Made by a program: the position numbers and the translations under genes | Notes under the pieces: generated by a model | What the model was told of the DNA's origin: nothing | Seen by the model: only the letters and a program-made list of their open reading frames with translations | Databases searched by the model: none | Shown here: in pieces, positions 24,782 through 32,052 of the stretch | Numbering within the stretch: position 1 is the stretch's first letter | Layout of the letters: the number at the start of each line of letters is the position of its first letter | NCBI GenBank assembly: GCA_017936345.1 | Contig: JAGBFT010000103.1 | Span: forward strand, 1-32,052 | Source of the DNA: Spirochaetaceae bacterium | Lineage (GTDB): Bacteria; Spirochaetota; Spirochaetia; Treponematales; Treponemataceae | Length of the DNA stretch: 32,052 nucleotides | Direction: 5' to 3'

Positions 24782-25362
24782 AAAACACCTCACGCAGTTC
24801 AGTTTTTGTAGCCATGTATGCAGCAATTATCTGTGTAACAGGATTTATTTCTGTTCCCATTGGCCCCATTCCCTTGGTTTTGCAAAATGTGGTAGCCATT
24901 TCTGCTGGACTTATTTTTGGTTTACCCCAAGGAGCTGCTGCTGTGGGTATGTTCTTGGCAGTGGGAACTCTTGGGCTGCCTGTTTTCTCCGGCGCAAGAA
25001 GCGGAATTGCTGTCTTAAACGGTCCTACAGGAGGCTTTTTAGTCGGCTATTTTATCGGAGCCCTTATTGCTGGATATATTGCCACCAATCCAACTCCAGA
25101 TGAAAAAAAAATTTCACGAGAGAAAATTTTTCGTTTAGTTAGGGCGGCCATTGCTGGCCTGGGTTTTATGTACTTGATTGGAATGCTGAATTTTAGACGT
25201 GTAACTGGAGCAAGCTTTTCCCAAGCCCTATCCCTATGTGTTGTGCCCTTTGTAATTCCTGATATTATAAAGATTGGGATACTGATTCCCGTGGTGGCCC
25301 GATTACGTCCCTTGGCAGCTCGATTTATCAGCAATGATTCTAAAGACAACATTGAAGAATAA
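24778..25362 (+). CDS. bioY: BioY, biotin-binding S component of an ECF transporter
   Basis: A 194-aa membrane protein, typical BioY size. The frame is open back into lnt, but ATG 24778 is chosen because it overlaps the lnt stop as ATGA, has GGAGAG upstream and gives a normal BioY N-terminus. Family features are VPIGPIPLVLQN (~22-33), GTLGLPVFSG (~62-71) and LNGPTGGFLVGY (~80-91). It has about six membrane segments. It captures biotin and works with the ATPase and EcfT encoded next. Confidence 0.95.
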   Translation: MKNTSRSSVFVAMYAAIICVTGFISVPIGPIPLVLQNVVAISAGLIFGLPQGAAAVGMFLAVGTLGLPVFSGARSGIAVLNGPTGGFLVGYFIGALIAGYIATNPTPDEKKISREKIFRLVRAAIAGLGFMYLIGMLNFRRVTGASFSQALSLCVVPFVIPDIIKIGILIPVVARLRPLAARFISNDSKDNIEE

Positions 25363-25367
25363 AATCC

Positions 25368-26156
25368 ATGGCAAGCTCTGGTAAAAACTCCATCAGGGAA
25401 GAACCAAATGAAAATACGGTTCTTAGATTGGAAAAAATAACTAAACGATTCCCCCTTTATTCAGGCGAAAATCCTGCAAAAAAAGAATATTTCTATGCAT
25501 TGAAAGATGTTAGCTTTTCTGTTGACCGTAATGACTTTGTGGTTTTGGGAGGAGCCAATGGATCAGGGAAAAGTCTCCTGATGACCATAATTGCAGGTCT
25601 TGTCAAACCATGTAGTGGAAAAATTACAAGGAAAACTTCTGTAGGTCTAGTCTTTCAAAATCCAGACATTCAAATTCTTGGAGAAACTCCTTGGGAAGAT
25701 GTTTTGGTTGGTCCAAAAAATCAAGGAGCAAGGGGGGAGATCCTTACACAGATTGGACAGCAAGTCCTGGAGCAAGTGGGATTGACAGAAAAAGCTCATT
25801 TTCCCTCTCGGAGTCTTTCTGGAGGAGAAAAACGTCGGCTGGCCACGGCAGGAATTCTTGCCATGGAACGAAATCTCATTATTTTTGATGAACCATACGC
25901 AAATCTAGACTATACAGGAGTTCAACAGACAAATGCCCTACTAACGCAACTCCACCAAGAGGGAAAAACCATTATTCTTTTGACCCATGAGATAGAAAAA
26001 TGCCTTGCCCTGGCAAATAGATTTATGGTTTTGTATCGTGGAGACTTGGTTTTTGATGGAACCCCTCAAGAAGGACTACATCAAAATTTGGAATCATGGG
26101 CAATTAGACATCCTTTGAGACAGTATTATGCTTTGGAAGACTTGGTATGGAAGTAA
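25368..26156 (+). CDS. bioM: ECF transporter ATPase (BioM/CbiO type)
   Basis: A 262-aa ATPase. Walker A is GGANGSGKS (61-69), the Q-loop with the ECF-type FQNPDIQI lies at 96-103, the signature is LSGGE (150-154), Walker B is IIFDEP (171-176) and the switch His is at 207. The N-terminal ~18 residues are a charged extension, so a later start is possible though no better ATG is visible. The Shine-Dalgarno is poor; it follows bioY after five bases and overlaps the EcfT gene by ten. A dedicated biotin role is inferred from the bioY neighbour. Confidence 0.93.
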   Translation: MASSGKNSIREEPNENTVLRLEKITKRFPLYSGENPAKKEYFYALKDVSFSVDRNDFVVLGGANGSGKSLLMTIIAGLVKPCSGKITRKTSVGLVFQNPDIQILGETPWEDVLVGPKNQGARGEILTQIGQQVLEQVGLTEKAHFPSRSLSGGEKRRLATAGILAMERNLIIFDEPYANLDYTGVQQTNALLTQLHQEGKTIILLTHEIEKCLALANRFMVLYRGDLVFDGTPQEGLHQNLESWAIRHPLRQYYALEDLVWK

Positions 26157-26848
26157 GTTTGTTTTCTTATGAACCAATAAAAAGCCCCCTTGCAAGGATT
26201 CCGCCGGGATTAAAGCTACTGGTTTTGTTTATTTTAATCATTTTATTATTACACATAGAATTGAAGCTTGCAATAATCCTATTCTTTACCTTGATTGCAA
26301 TCTCTCTTTTATTAGGTTTTTCCCTTGAAAGCCAGGTCCGTGATTTTCGCCCCATTGTAATTTATATTTTTTTTCTTTATCTCGTTAATGTCCTTATAAA
26401 TTTTTCTCTAGCAAAGAGCTTTTCCAGGGAACTATTCATACCTACAAACTCCATCTCGTTGTCCATGGTACGACTTTTGGTAACAGTACAGCTAGCCAGC
26501 CTGTTTTACAAAACAACAACGAGTTCCCAGTTAAAATTCAGTTTGGAACATCTTGAAGTATTTTTACGAAAATTCTTGAGAAAAAATCCCTTTTTGAGAA
26601 AGAGGGTGGGTGTAAAACCAAGTATGACTTTTACCTTTACCCTTGTAATAGCATTTATTCCTCGACTATTTAGCTTATGGAATCAACTAAGACTTGCTTG
26701 GCAGGCTCGTGGGGGCTCTGTAGGTTTATCTATGATTCCCACATTGTTTCCCCAGCTGCTTGCATTGGCTTTTTCAGATGCAGAGAATACTTGGCAAGCT
26801 ATTTTAAACCGTGAGCAGGAAATGGAGCGAACAGAACATTTCTCTTGA
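26147..26848 (+). CDS. bioN: ECF transporter transmembrane coupling protein (BioN/EcfT type)
   Basis: A 233-aa membrane protein with about five segments (~22-58, 70-88, 105-121, 160-175, 195-215). The cytosolic coupling helices carry the conserved Ala-Arg-Gly of EcfT proteins at 187-189 (AWQARGG). Together with bioY and the ATPase it completes a class I biotin ECF importer. It ends 48 bases before nrdR, and the nrdR promoter overlaps its last codons. Confidence 0.92.
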   Translation: MEVSLFSYEPIKSPLARIPPGLKLLVLFILIILLLHIELKLAIILFFTLIAISLLLGFSLESQVRDFRPIVIYIFFLYLVNVLINFSLAKSFSRELFIPTNSISLSMVRLLVTVQLASLFYKTTTSSQLKFSLEHLEVFLRKFLRKNPFLRKRVGVKPSMTFTFTLVIAFIPRLFSLWNQLRLAWQARGGSVGLSMIPTLFPQLLALAFSDAENTWQAILNREQEMERTEHFS

Positions 26849-26874
26849 AAGGGAGCGTCCTGGTATTGTATACT
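26845..26874 (+). promoter_or_regulatory. Promoter of nrdR
   Basis: TTGAAA (26845-26850), 18 bases, TATACT (26869-26874), then a 22-base gap containing AAGGAA before ATG 26897. This is an ordinary leader, unlike the leaderless-type genes. The stop codon of bioN lies inside the -35 box. Confidence 0.65.
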
Positions 26875-26896
26875 AAGTCATTAAAAGGAATTAATT

Positions 26897-27379
26897 ATGC
26901 GATGTCCTTATTGTGGAAGCCTTGATGACAGGGTAATTGAATCACGGACCTTGGGTACAGGTGAAAGTATCAGACGGCGACGGGAGTGTATTAGTTGCGG
27001 CTACCGTTTTACAAGCTATGAGAGGATTGAAGAAAAACCGTTTATGGTAGTAAAACGAGATGGTCGCCGACAACCTTTTGATAGGACTAAATTGGAAAAG
27101 GGAATCTCTCGTGCTTTGGAAAAACGCCCCATTTCTGCCACAATGACGGACAATCTTATCTCCGAAATTGAGGACACGATTTTTATTCGTGGTCGTACTT
27201 CTCGTGAGATTCCAACGGCAGAGCTGGGAGACCTGGTGCTTGAAAAGCTCCACGAATTGGACAAGGTTGCCTACATCCGCTTTGCCTCTGTGTATCGTCA
27301 TTTTGAAAATCTGGCTGAATTTATTACAGAAGTAAACAAATTGGAATCGAATTCAAATGATGAGAATAAAACAAGGTAA
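26897..27379 (+). CDS. nrdR: Transcriptional repressor NrdR
   Basis: A 160-aa repressor of ribonucleotide reductase genes. The zinc ribbon uses Cys3, Cys6, Cys31 and Cys34, followed by the basic GYRFTSYER segment and an ATP-cone (~49-139, VVKRDGRRQPFDRTKLEKGI) that senses ATP/dATP. Length is typical. No ribonucleotide reductase gene and no paired NrdR box were found in the window, so its targets lie elsewhere. Confidence 0.97.
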   Translation: MRCPYCGSLDDRVIESRTLGTGESIRRRRECISCGYRFTSYERIEEKPFMVVKRDGRRQPFDRTKLEKGISRALEKRPISATMTDNLISEIEDTIFIRGRTSREIPTAELGDLVLEKLHELDKVAYIRFASVYRHFENLAEFITEVNKLESNSNDENKTR

Positions 27380-27406
27380 TTTCTTATGTTTTCATTAGAT
27401 GAATTC

Positions 27407-27435
27407 TAGACAATCAAATTAAAACAAGGTATAAT
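27407..27435 (+). promoter_or_regulatory. Promoter of the sugar transferase gene, leaderless spacing
   Basis: TAGACA (27407-27412), 17 bases, TATAAT (27430-27435), then six bases to ATG 27442, with no Shine-Dalgarno sequence. The 12-mer TAAAACAAGGTA that includes the start of the -10 box (27420-27431) also occurs at 27367-27378. Confidence 0.65.
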
Positions 27436-27441
27436 TTTTTC

Positions 27442-28887
27442 ATGCAGGTTGAAAGTTATTCTCAATGGTTTAAAAATCGTTACAAGCACACAAGTTCCTT
27501 TACATCAGGCCTCCTACTCCTTCTGGTTGACTTGGTAGTTATCATGTTTTCCATTGGAGCAAGTTTTTTTATCATCAACCTGATTAACAGGAGTCTGATA
27601 AATTTTCGTTCCTTTGTTACCTACTGGGTTTATTTGCCTGTATTTTTCCTCGTTTTTTACGTGTCAAAATTATATCCTGGAATGGTGCTGGCACCGGCAG
27701 AAGAGGTACGCCGTTTTACAGTGAGTTCCTTCTTCTGTTTCGTTGGAATAGCCTTTTCTATTGTCTTTGAGACTGATGGTCGTGAAATGATTGCCATCGC
27801 AATGATTCTAGCCATTCCCTTTGCAAGCATTGGTTTGCCCATTGGTCGTCAACTTGGACGCCTCCTGTTTTCCCGTACAAAGGTATGGGGAGTGCCAGTA
27901 GCTATCTATGTCTTTGATAACAAAAGAAATATTGTTGTAGATCGTCTTATCGGGCATCCTGAGTTGGGTTATAAACCAGCTGTCATCATCAATATTTCAT
28001 CCCAGGTGGCTGGAAGTTCAATGTATGACGGGATTCCAGAGTTTCCCCCTACAGAGGAAGTTCACGATGTAATAAAAAAATTAGGAATCAAGGTTGCCAT
28101 TATCATTGAAAATGATTCCTTGATTGAAACACAGGAACTGTACACAAAAATCATCCAGCAGTACCGCTACACGGTAGCCATTCCACACAACCAGCATATT
28201 CGTTCTGTTTACTCTTCTGTGAGAGATTTCAACGGAATTATTGGGTTTTCTTCCACTAGAAACCTTACCAAGCCTGGAGAATTGTTCTTAAAGCGACTGA
28301 CGGACATAATCCTACTCTTAATCGCAGCAGCTCCAACCCTGCTGGTTACCATTGTGGCTGCCGTGGGAATCAAAATTACTTCTCCTGGCCCTGTTTTTTA
28401 CGGGCATAATCGAATTGGAAAAAACGGAAAGCAAATTACAGTTTGGAAATTCCGGTCAATGGTAACCAACTCACAAGAAATCTTAGAAAGGATTTTAGCA
28501 GAGGATCCTGTACGTCGAGGGGAATGGGAAAAAGACAGGAAATTTAAGGATGATCCAAGAATTACCAAGATAGGAAAAATATTGAGAAACACCAGCTTGG
28601 ACGAATTGCCCCAACTATGGAATATTCTGAAAGGTGATATGAGTTTTGTTGGACCACGACCCGTTACGGATTCAGAATTGGACAAATATGGGAAGCAATC
28701 CGATTTTATATTGTCTGTAAAGCCAGGTCTTTCCGGTATGTGGCAAATATCAGGTCGTTCTGATACGGGCTATGAGGAAAGAATAAACCTGGATACGTAT
28801 TACATCCAGAATTGGTCCATTTGGCTTGACTTGTGGATTATAACAAAGACAATTTGGGTTGTTCTGAGAGGAAAAGGAGCTTATTGA
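27442..28887 (+). CDS. Polyprenyl-phosphate sugar-1-phosphate transferase (WbaP-like)
   Basis: A 481-aa membrane enzyme that starts a surface glycan by moving a sugar phosphate from a UDP-sugar to undecaprenyl phosphate. Four or five N-terminal membrane segments (~20-140) are followed by a nucleotide-binding-like domain (~150-270), a re-entrant helix (~285-310) and the catalytic core with SPGPVFY (~314-320), WKFRSM (335-340), the Asp387-Glu388 pair in LDELPQ and GDMSFVGPRP (~398-407). This is the long WbaP layout, not the short PglC type. No other glycan genes adjoin it. It overlaps the next gene by about four bases. Confidence 0.93.
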   Translation: MQVESYSQWFKNRYKHTSSFTSGLLLLLVDLVVIMFSIGASFFIINLINRSLINFRSFVTYWVYLPVFFLVFYVSKLYPGMVLAPAEEVRRFTVSSFFCFVGIAFSIVFETDGREMIAIAMILAIPFASIGLPIGRQLGRLLFSRTKVWGVPVAIYVFDNKRNIVVDRLIGHPELGYKPAVIINISSQVAGSSMYDGIPEFPPTEEVHDVIKKLGIKVAIIIENDSLIETQELYTKIIQQYRYTVAIPHNQHIRSVYSSVRDFNGIIGFSSTRNLTKPGELFLKRLTDIILLLIAAAPTLLVTIVAAVGIKITSPGPVFYGHNRIGKNGKQITVWKFRSMVTNSQEILERILAEDPVRRGEWEKDRKFKDDPRITKIGKILRNTSLDELPQLWNILKGDMSFVGPRPVTDSELDKYGKQSDFILSVKPGLSGMWQISGRSDTGYEERINLDTYYIQNWSIWLDLWIITKTIWVVLRGKGAY

Positions 28888-30389
28888 TTTTGAGAAGAAT
28901 CTTGTGTGTATTAATTTTGCTGGTTAATACCGTCTTTTTGTTTGCAGAACAGTATCAAGTTGTTGATGTTCAATATGATTTGGATGGAAGAACAAGGGAA
29001 TATGCCTTGAACAAGGCATTGGATATTAGAAGGGATCTAGTTCTGGAATCGGAAGAGGAATTAAAGCTATATGTTGACTTTATCGCTCAAAAGCTTAGGG
29101 ATCAACGTGTTTTGGAAGATTCCAACGTTACATACGAACTTGGAGAGGCTGTGGATGGAATAGTTCCTGTCACCCTATTTATCCGTGCCGATGAGACTTG
29201 GAATATTCTTCCCTTGCCCTATCCAAAATATGATTCCAATTCAGGTTTTACCCTAAAGATTAAGGTAAAAGACTACAACTTTTTAGGAACAATGGAACCC
29301 CTGGATTTTGATTTGGAGTTTTATCAGGAGGATGAGGGTACCAAAAACGTTCTGGGACTGGGGTTTGACTTTTCCATTCCCTTTGCCATCGGAATGTTTG
29401 ATGCAAACTGGGAAAATGATGCAAGTATATCTTATACCTTTGGCAATTCCAAACCTGACTTCTCCTTTTCAACTGGTTTGGATTTGTCTTATTCTCTAAG
29501 GTATGTGACACTTAAACTGGAGGCGGAACAATCTGTAGATTTAGATAGCGAGTACAAGGATGTTGGTGATGAGATTTACGGTACAGAATACCTTAAATTC
29601 AGTACTCCTGTTACCATTTTGCGGACAACAGGTGCCTTTGGAAATGTTAATTTCATACCCTTTGCGTCTGTTACTTACCGCTGGGATTTGGATGGTATCC
29701 AGCACATGGACTTGGTAGGTCCATCCGTTGATTTGGGCTATTCATTTTCTACAGGAAAGGTTAACTGGTTTGGAAACTTTAGAAAAGGCTTTACTTCAAG
29801 CTTTTCTCACTCTTATGTATATAATTTTCATAAGGAAGAGTGGTCTACAGAGGTTGCCTTTGAGTTCTCCGGCTTTTATTTTATCAATTTCTTCGGAGTC
29901 AATACCCGTTCAAAAATATTCACCCACTATGATGTTGCACATCAGCGTAATTCAGGAACGACAAATGTAGCGGAATGGTTGAGAGGTGTCTATAATGATA
30001 CCTCCTATAATTCAGGAAGAGCAGATTTGGCAACAGGTTTTGTAATGAATATTGATTTTCCCATTCGCGTACTTGTAACAGACTGGAGAGGATGGGGTAA
30101 GGCACTGTTCAAAAAAGATATGCCATCTTGGTTTAGTATTTTTGATTTTGAAATGCACATAGTTCCCTTTATAGATTTAGCACTGTATGGAGCTGATGAC
30201 TACTGTCTCCTGCATCTTGATGATGGCTTTTACTCTGCAGGGCTTGAAGTAATTGTGTATCCAGAAAAAATGCGCAGTATACAAGTTAGGGCAAGCGCTG
30301 GACTTGACCTGGCAGCACGATTATTGGAACAAGATTGGCGTGACAAGAAGGGACTTGAAATAGAAATCGGAATCGGTCTGCACTATTAA
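28884..30389 (+). CDS. Outer-membrane protein with POTRA-like domain and beta-barrel (Omp85-like)
   Basis: A ~501-aa protein. TTG 28884 overlaps the upstream stop as TTGA and follows AGGAG by four bases; TTG 28890 (ten bases) is equally possible. An upstream ATG at 28833 would bury the signal peptide. After the signal peptide (RRILCVLILLVNTVFLFA), residues ~20-110 look like one POTRA unit (EEELKLYVDFIAQKLRDQRV then a beta pair). The rest is alternating-strand barrel sequence, with YNFLGTM resembling the first strands of BamA/TamA barrels, and it ends in an aromatic residue (GIGLHY), as barrel signals do. It may insert or export surface molecules; family assignment is by eye. Confidence 0.8.
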   Translation: MILRRILCVLILLVNTVFLFAEQYQVVDVQYDLDGRTREYALNKALDIRRDLVLESEEELKLYVDFIAQKLRDQRVLEDSNVTYELGEAVDGIVPVTLFIRADETWNILPLPYPKYDSNSGFTLKIKVKDYNFLGTMEPLDFDLEFYQEDEGTKNVLGLGFDFSIPFAIGMFDANWENDASISYTFGNSKPDFSFSTGLDLSYSLRYVTLKLEAEQSVDLDSEYKDVGDEIYGTEYLKFSTPVTILRTTGAFGNVNFIPFASVTYRWDLDGIQHMDLVGPSVDLGYSFSTGKVNWFGNFRKGFTSSFSHSYVYNFHKEEWSTEVAFEFSGFYFINFFGVNTRSKIFTHYDVAHQRNSGTTNVAEWLRGVYNDTSYNSGRADLATGFVMNIDFPIRVLVTDWRGWGKALFKKDMPSWFSIFDFEMHIVPFIDLALYGADDYCLLHLDDGFYSAGLEVIVYPEKMRSIQVRASAGLDLAARLLEQDWRDKKGLEIEIGIGLHY

Positions 30390-30427
30390 AAGGGGCAAGG
30401 CAAACTTTAAGCGTACCTTTTTGGGTC

Positions 30428-30474
30428 AAAAAAAGGCTGTCTTTTATGAAGTTGTAGTAACTTCTAAGACAGCC
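30428..30474 (-). terminator. Intrinsic terminator of the ispG/TPR operon
   Basis: Minus strand GGCTGTCTT/AAGACAGCC outer arms and GAAGTT/AACTTC inner arms, then seven T (30434-30428). It could also stop + strand transcripts weakly, as CCTT follows on that side. Confidence 0.85.
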
Positions 30475-30497
30475 CTTAAAACAAAAGAAAACCAATA

Positions 30498-31583
30498 TCA
30501 AAGCTTGCCGATGGCCAATTGACGCCAGTAATTTTCTGGGGCAGTTTGACCAATTACAACAAAAAGCTCTTGGGCAAAGTCTAGGTTTTCAGGATATAGC
30601 TGAGAACCTAAATCAGCCAAACGGTAAAAGCAACGCCAAAAGCCCTGTTCCATACTCCATTCAGCCAATTCATAGTTATCTACCGCTATAGTGAAGAATT
30701 CCTCCAAACTTCCATAATGAAACTCTGTCACCCTATTCTCTAGAAAAAAATTCATTCTGGTAAAAGACGTCAGAGTTCCAAAGAGAGACATTTTAAATGC
30801 TTCTTGATGCCGTCCCTGTTCCACATACAATTCAGTAAGTTTATAGAATGCAGGAATTGAACGGTAACAATCTGAACGGTAAAGATTAAACACCTTGTCT
30901 GCACTATATCCTCTTTGTATTGAATTTACCAAGGCGTTGGTAAAACCATTATTTGTATAATATGAATCATGGGAAATAATTAACATGAGGGCTTTCTCAC
31001 AGTTTTCATAGTCATTGAAATTGTAGGATAAATTCGCCATATCATACAAAATATCAAACTTACTCTCTGGAATATCCAGGACATCTGCATTGTTCCAGGC
31101 ATCAGTATAGTGAGACAGCGAGAGCTCATATTCACCCTCAAATTCGTAAATCTTTGCAAGTAAATGTGAGGCCTCAGGAAAAATCTTTTTGTCCTCCAAG
31201 TGATTTACCATTTCAGATACGGAATGCTCAAAATACATGCCACCATGGAGGTTTCTCATGTACTCAATAAGTTCCACTACATCATAAACATCCCGTGCCT
31301 GTAATACAGTAATGATGGCTGTAACATCATCCCCTGCATCCTGCACCTCTTGAGGACGAAGAGCCTCATTCAACGTATCTAGGGCATTCTTTGCCTCTGT
31401 GTGACGCAAAAGTTTTGCCTCTTCAGCTATCAACAAGGCCTTCCCATATTCTCCTGAATCAAAGGCAAACTGGGCATCCTCTAGCATACGAGCAGATTTC
31501 TGAAATAGTGGCAACTCAATGGCAAAGGCAAAAGTGCCCAAGAGTAAAATTACAGCAGTACAAACAAGTTTTCTCATATTCAC
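30498..31583 (-). CDS. Exported TPR-like protein, unknown function
   Basis: A protein of up to 361 aa. GTG 31583 overlaps the ispG stop as GTGA; ATG 31577 is an alternative giving 359 aa, and either keeps the signal peptide (MRKLVCTAVILLLGTFAFA). The mature part is helical with degenerate TPR units (DAQFAFDSGEYGKALLIAEEA, YEFEGEYELSLSHYTDAW, YNFNDYENCEKALML, YVEQGRHQEAFKM). No catalytic motif was recognised. A periplasmic adaptor role is inferred. It is translated with ispG, a pairing I associate with treponemes, and ends before a strong terminator. Confidence 0.85.
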   Translation of the reverse strand: MNMRKLVCTAVILLLGTFAFAIELPLFQKSARMLEDAQFAFDSGEYGKALLIAEEAKLLRHTEAKNALDTLNEALRPQEVQDAGDDVTAIITVLQARDVYDVVELIEYMRNLHGGMYFEHSVSEMVNHLEDKKIFPEASHLLAKIYEFEGEYELSLSHYTDAWNNADVLDIPESKFDILYDMANLSYNFNDYENCEKALMLIISHDSYYTNNGFTNALVNSIQRGYSADKVFNLYRSDCYRSIPAFYKLTELYVEQGRHQEAFKMSLFGTLTSFTRMNFFLENRVTEFHYGSLEEFFTIAVDNYELAEWSMEQGFWRCFYRLADLGSQLYPENLDFAQELFVVIGQTAPENYWRQLAIGKL

Positions 31584-32052
31584 AGACTTAATAATTCCTT
31601 CCTGAATACAGTATCGGCAGATTCAGCCGAAACCGTTTGAACTATTTTTCCATGTTTAAAAATTGTCACCTTGTCGCCTGCTCCGGTGATGCCAATGTCG
31701 GCGTGCTTTCCCTCTCCCGGCCCGTTCACCACGCAGCCCATGACAGCCACAGTGATATCCTTGTCCATGGAAAGCAGTTCCGATTCCCATCTGTCCATAA
31801 AGGCATGGACATCGAATCCATTCCTGCCACAGCGGGGACAGGACACAATCTTCACCCCGCCACTACGATGCCCTGTCTCCCGGAGGATTTCCCTGGCAGT
31901 TATCACCTCGTTGTCTGGACTTGAGGAAAGGCTCACCCGGATGGTGTTGCCGATTCCCTCCTCCAAAAGCCGGCTGAAGGCCAGGGTGCTTTTGACGATG
32001 CCACCCACCAAGGGACCTGCCTCCGTCACTCCCACGTGCAGGGGAATGTCGA
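31580..32052 (-). CDS. ispG: IspG (GcpE), HMBPP synthase, C-terminal part; 5' end beyond window
   Basis: The window holds the last ~156 codons. The frame is open through the right edge (IPLHVGVTEAGP), so the gene starts outside. IspG reduces the cyclodiphosphate MEcPP to HMBPP in the non-mevalonate isoprenoid pathway using a 4Fe-4S cluster; the ligands are the two Cys in SCPRCGRNGFD and the Cys in VMGCVVNGPGE, with the third-position Glu in GPGEGKHADIGI. All are present. Its stop overlaps the TPR gene start. Isoprenoids made here would include the undecaprenyl carrier used by the sugar transferase. Confidence 0.96.
   Translation of the reverse strand, partial: DIPLHVGVTEAGPLVGGIVKSTLAFSRLLEEGIGNTIRVSLSSSPDNEVITAREILRETGHRSGGVKIVSCPRCGRNGFDVHAFMDRWESELLSMDKDITVAVMGCVVNGPGEGKHADIGITGAGDKVTIFKHGKIVQTVSAESADTVFRKELLSL

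Noticed and set aside
27367..27431. Repeated 12-mer TAAAACAAGGTA as a regulatory repeat
   Set aside because: The copies are 53 bases apart, one is in the nrdR coding end and the sequence is simple AT-rich DNA; chance is a fair explanation.
1..32052. CRISPR arrays, insertion sequences, phage genes or attachment sites
   Set aside because: No regularly spaced repeats, transposase or integrase motifs, or direct repeats next to the tRNAs were seen on either strand.

Overview
The window reads as chromosomal DNA of a host-associated spirochaete, most likely Treponema or a close relative. This rests on the mix of genes: large signal-peptide proteins with TPR, NHL and von Willebrand repeats of treponemal style, a relaxed lipobox, a divergent galactokinase, Lnt next to a biotin transporter, and the IspG-TPR pair. 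Coding density is high, many genes overlap by 1-15 bases, and no insertion sequence, phage gene or CRISPR array is visible. The genus is an inference; no 16S or other marker lies in the window.

Layout. 1-426 (-): start of a small outer-membrane-barrel-like protein. 612-2099 (-): biotin-dependent acyl-CoA carboxyltransferase. 2242-2314 (-): tRNA-Lys. 2458-3426 (+): secreted M23 peptidase, convergent with and overlapping ligA. 3412-7925 (-): a four-gene operon reading unknown 388-aa protein, lipoprotein, trmB, ligA. From the same divergent promoter region, 7998-11170 (+) carries a polytopic membrane protein coupled to dinB. 11253-11440: tRNA-Gln and tRNA-Glu separated by a strong intrinsic terminator. 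11667-14362 (+): yaaA and an RNase II-like exonuclease. 14481-18345 (+): a radical SAM/SPASM enzyme of the NirJ2/AhbD type followed by a complete FecBCD-type ABC importer. 18394-23075 (-): galactokinase-like kinase, surE, a TPR protein and a TPR-NHL-VWA envelope protein, all overlapping or nearly so. 23162-26848 (+): lnt and a complete biotin ECF transporter (bioY, ATPase, EcfT). 26897-27379 (+): nrdR. 27442-30389 (+): polyprenyl-phosphate sugar transferase and a POTRA plus beta-barrel protein. 30498-32052 (-): a TPR protein and the 3' part of ispG.

Themes. Envelope biology dominates: lipoprotein N-acylation, M23 wall hydrolase, sugar transferase, barrel proteins and several exported TPR proteins. 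A second theme is biotin: the ECF importer would feed the carboxylase family represented at 612-2099. The most system-like unit is the radical SAM plus FecBCD operon, which suggests import and radical remodelling of a tetrapyrrole or metal chelate. At the regulatory level, several + strand genes carry a sigma70-type -10 box exactly 6-7 bases before the ATG and no Shine-Dalgarno sequence, which points to recurrent leaderless transcripts alongside genes with normal AGGAGG leaders.
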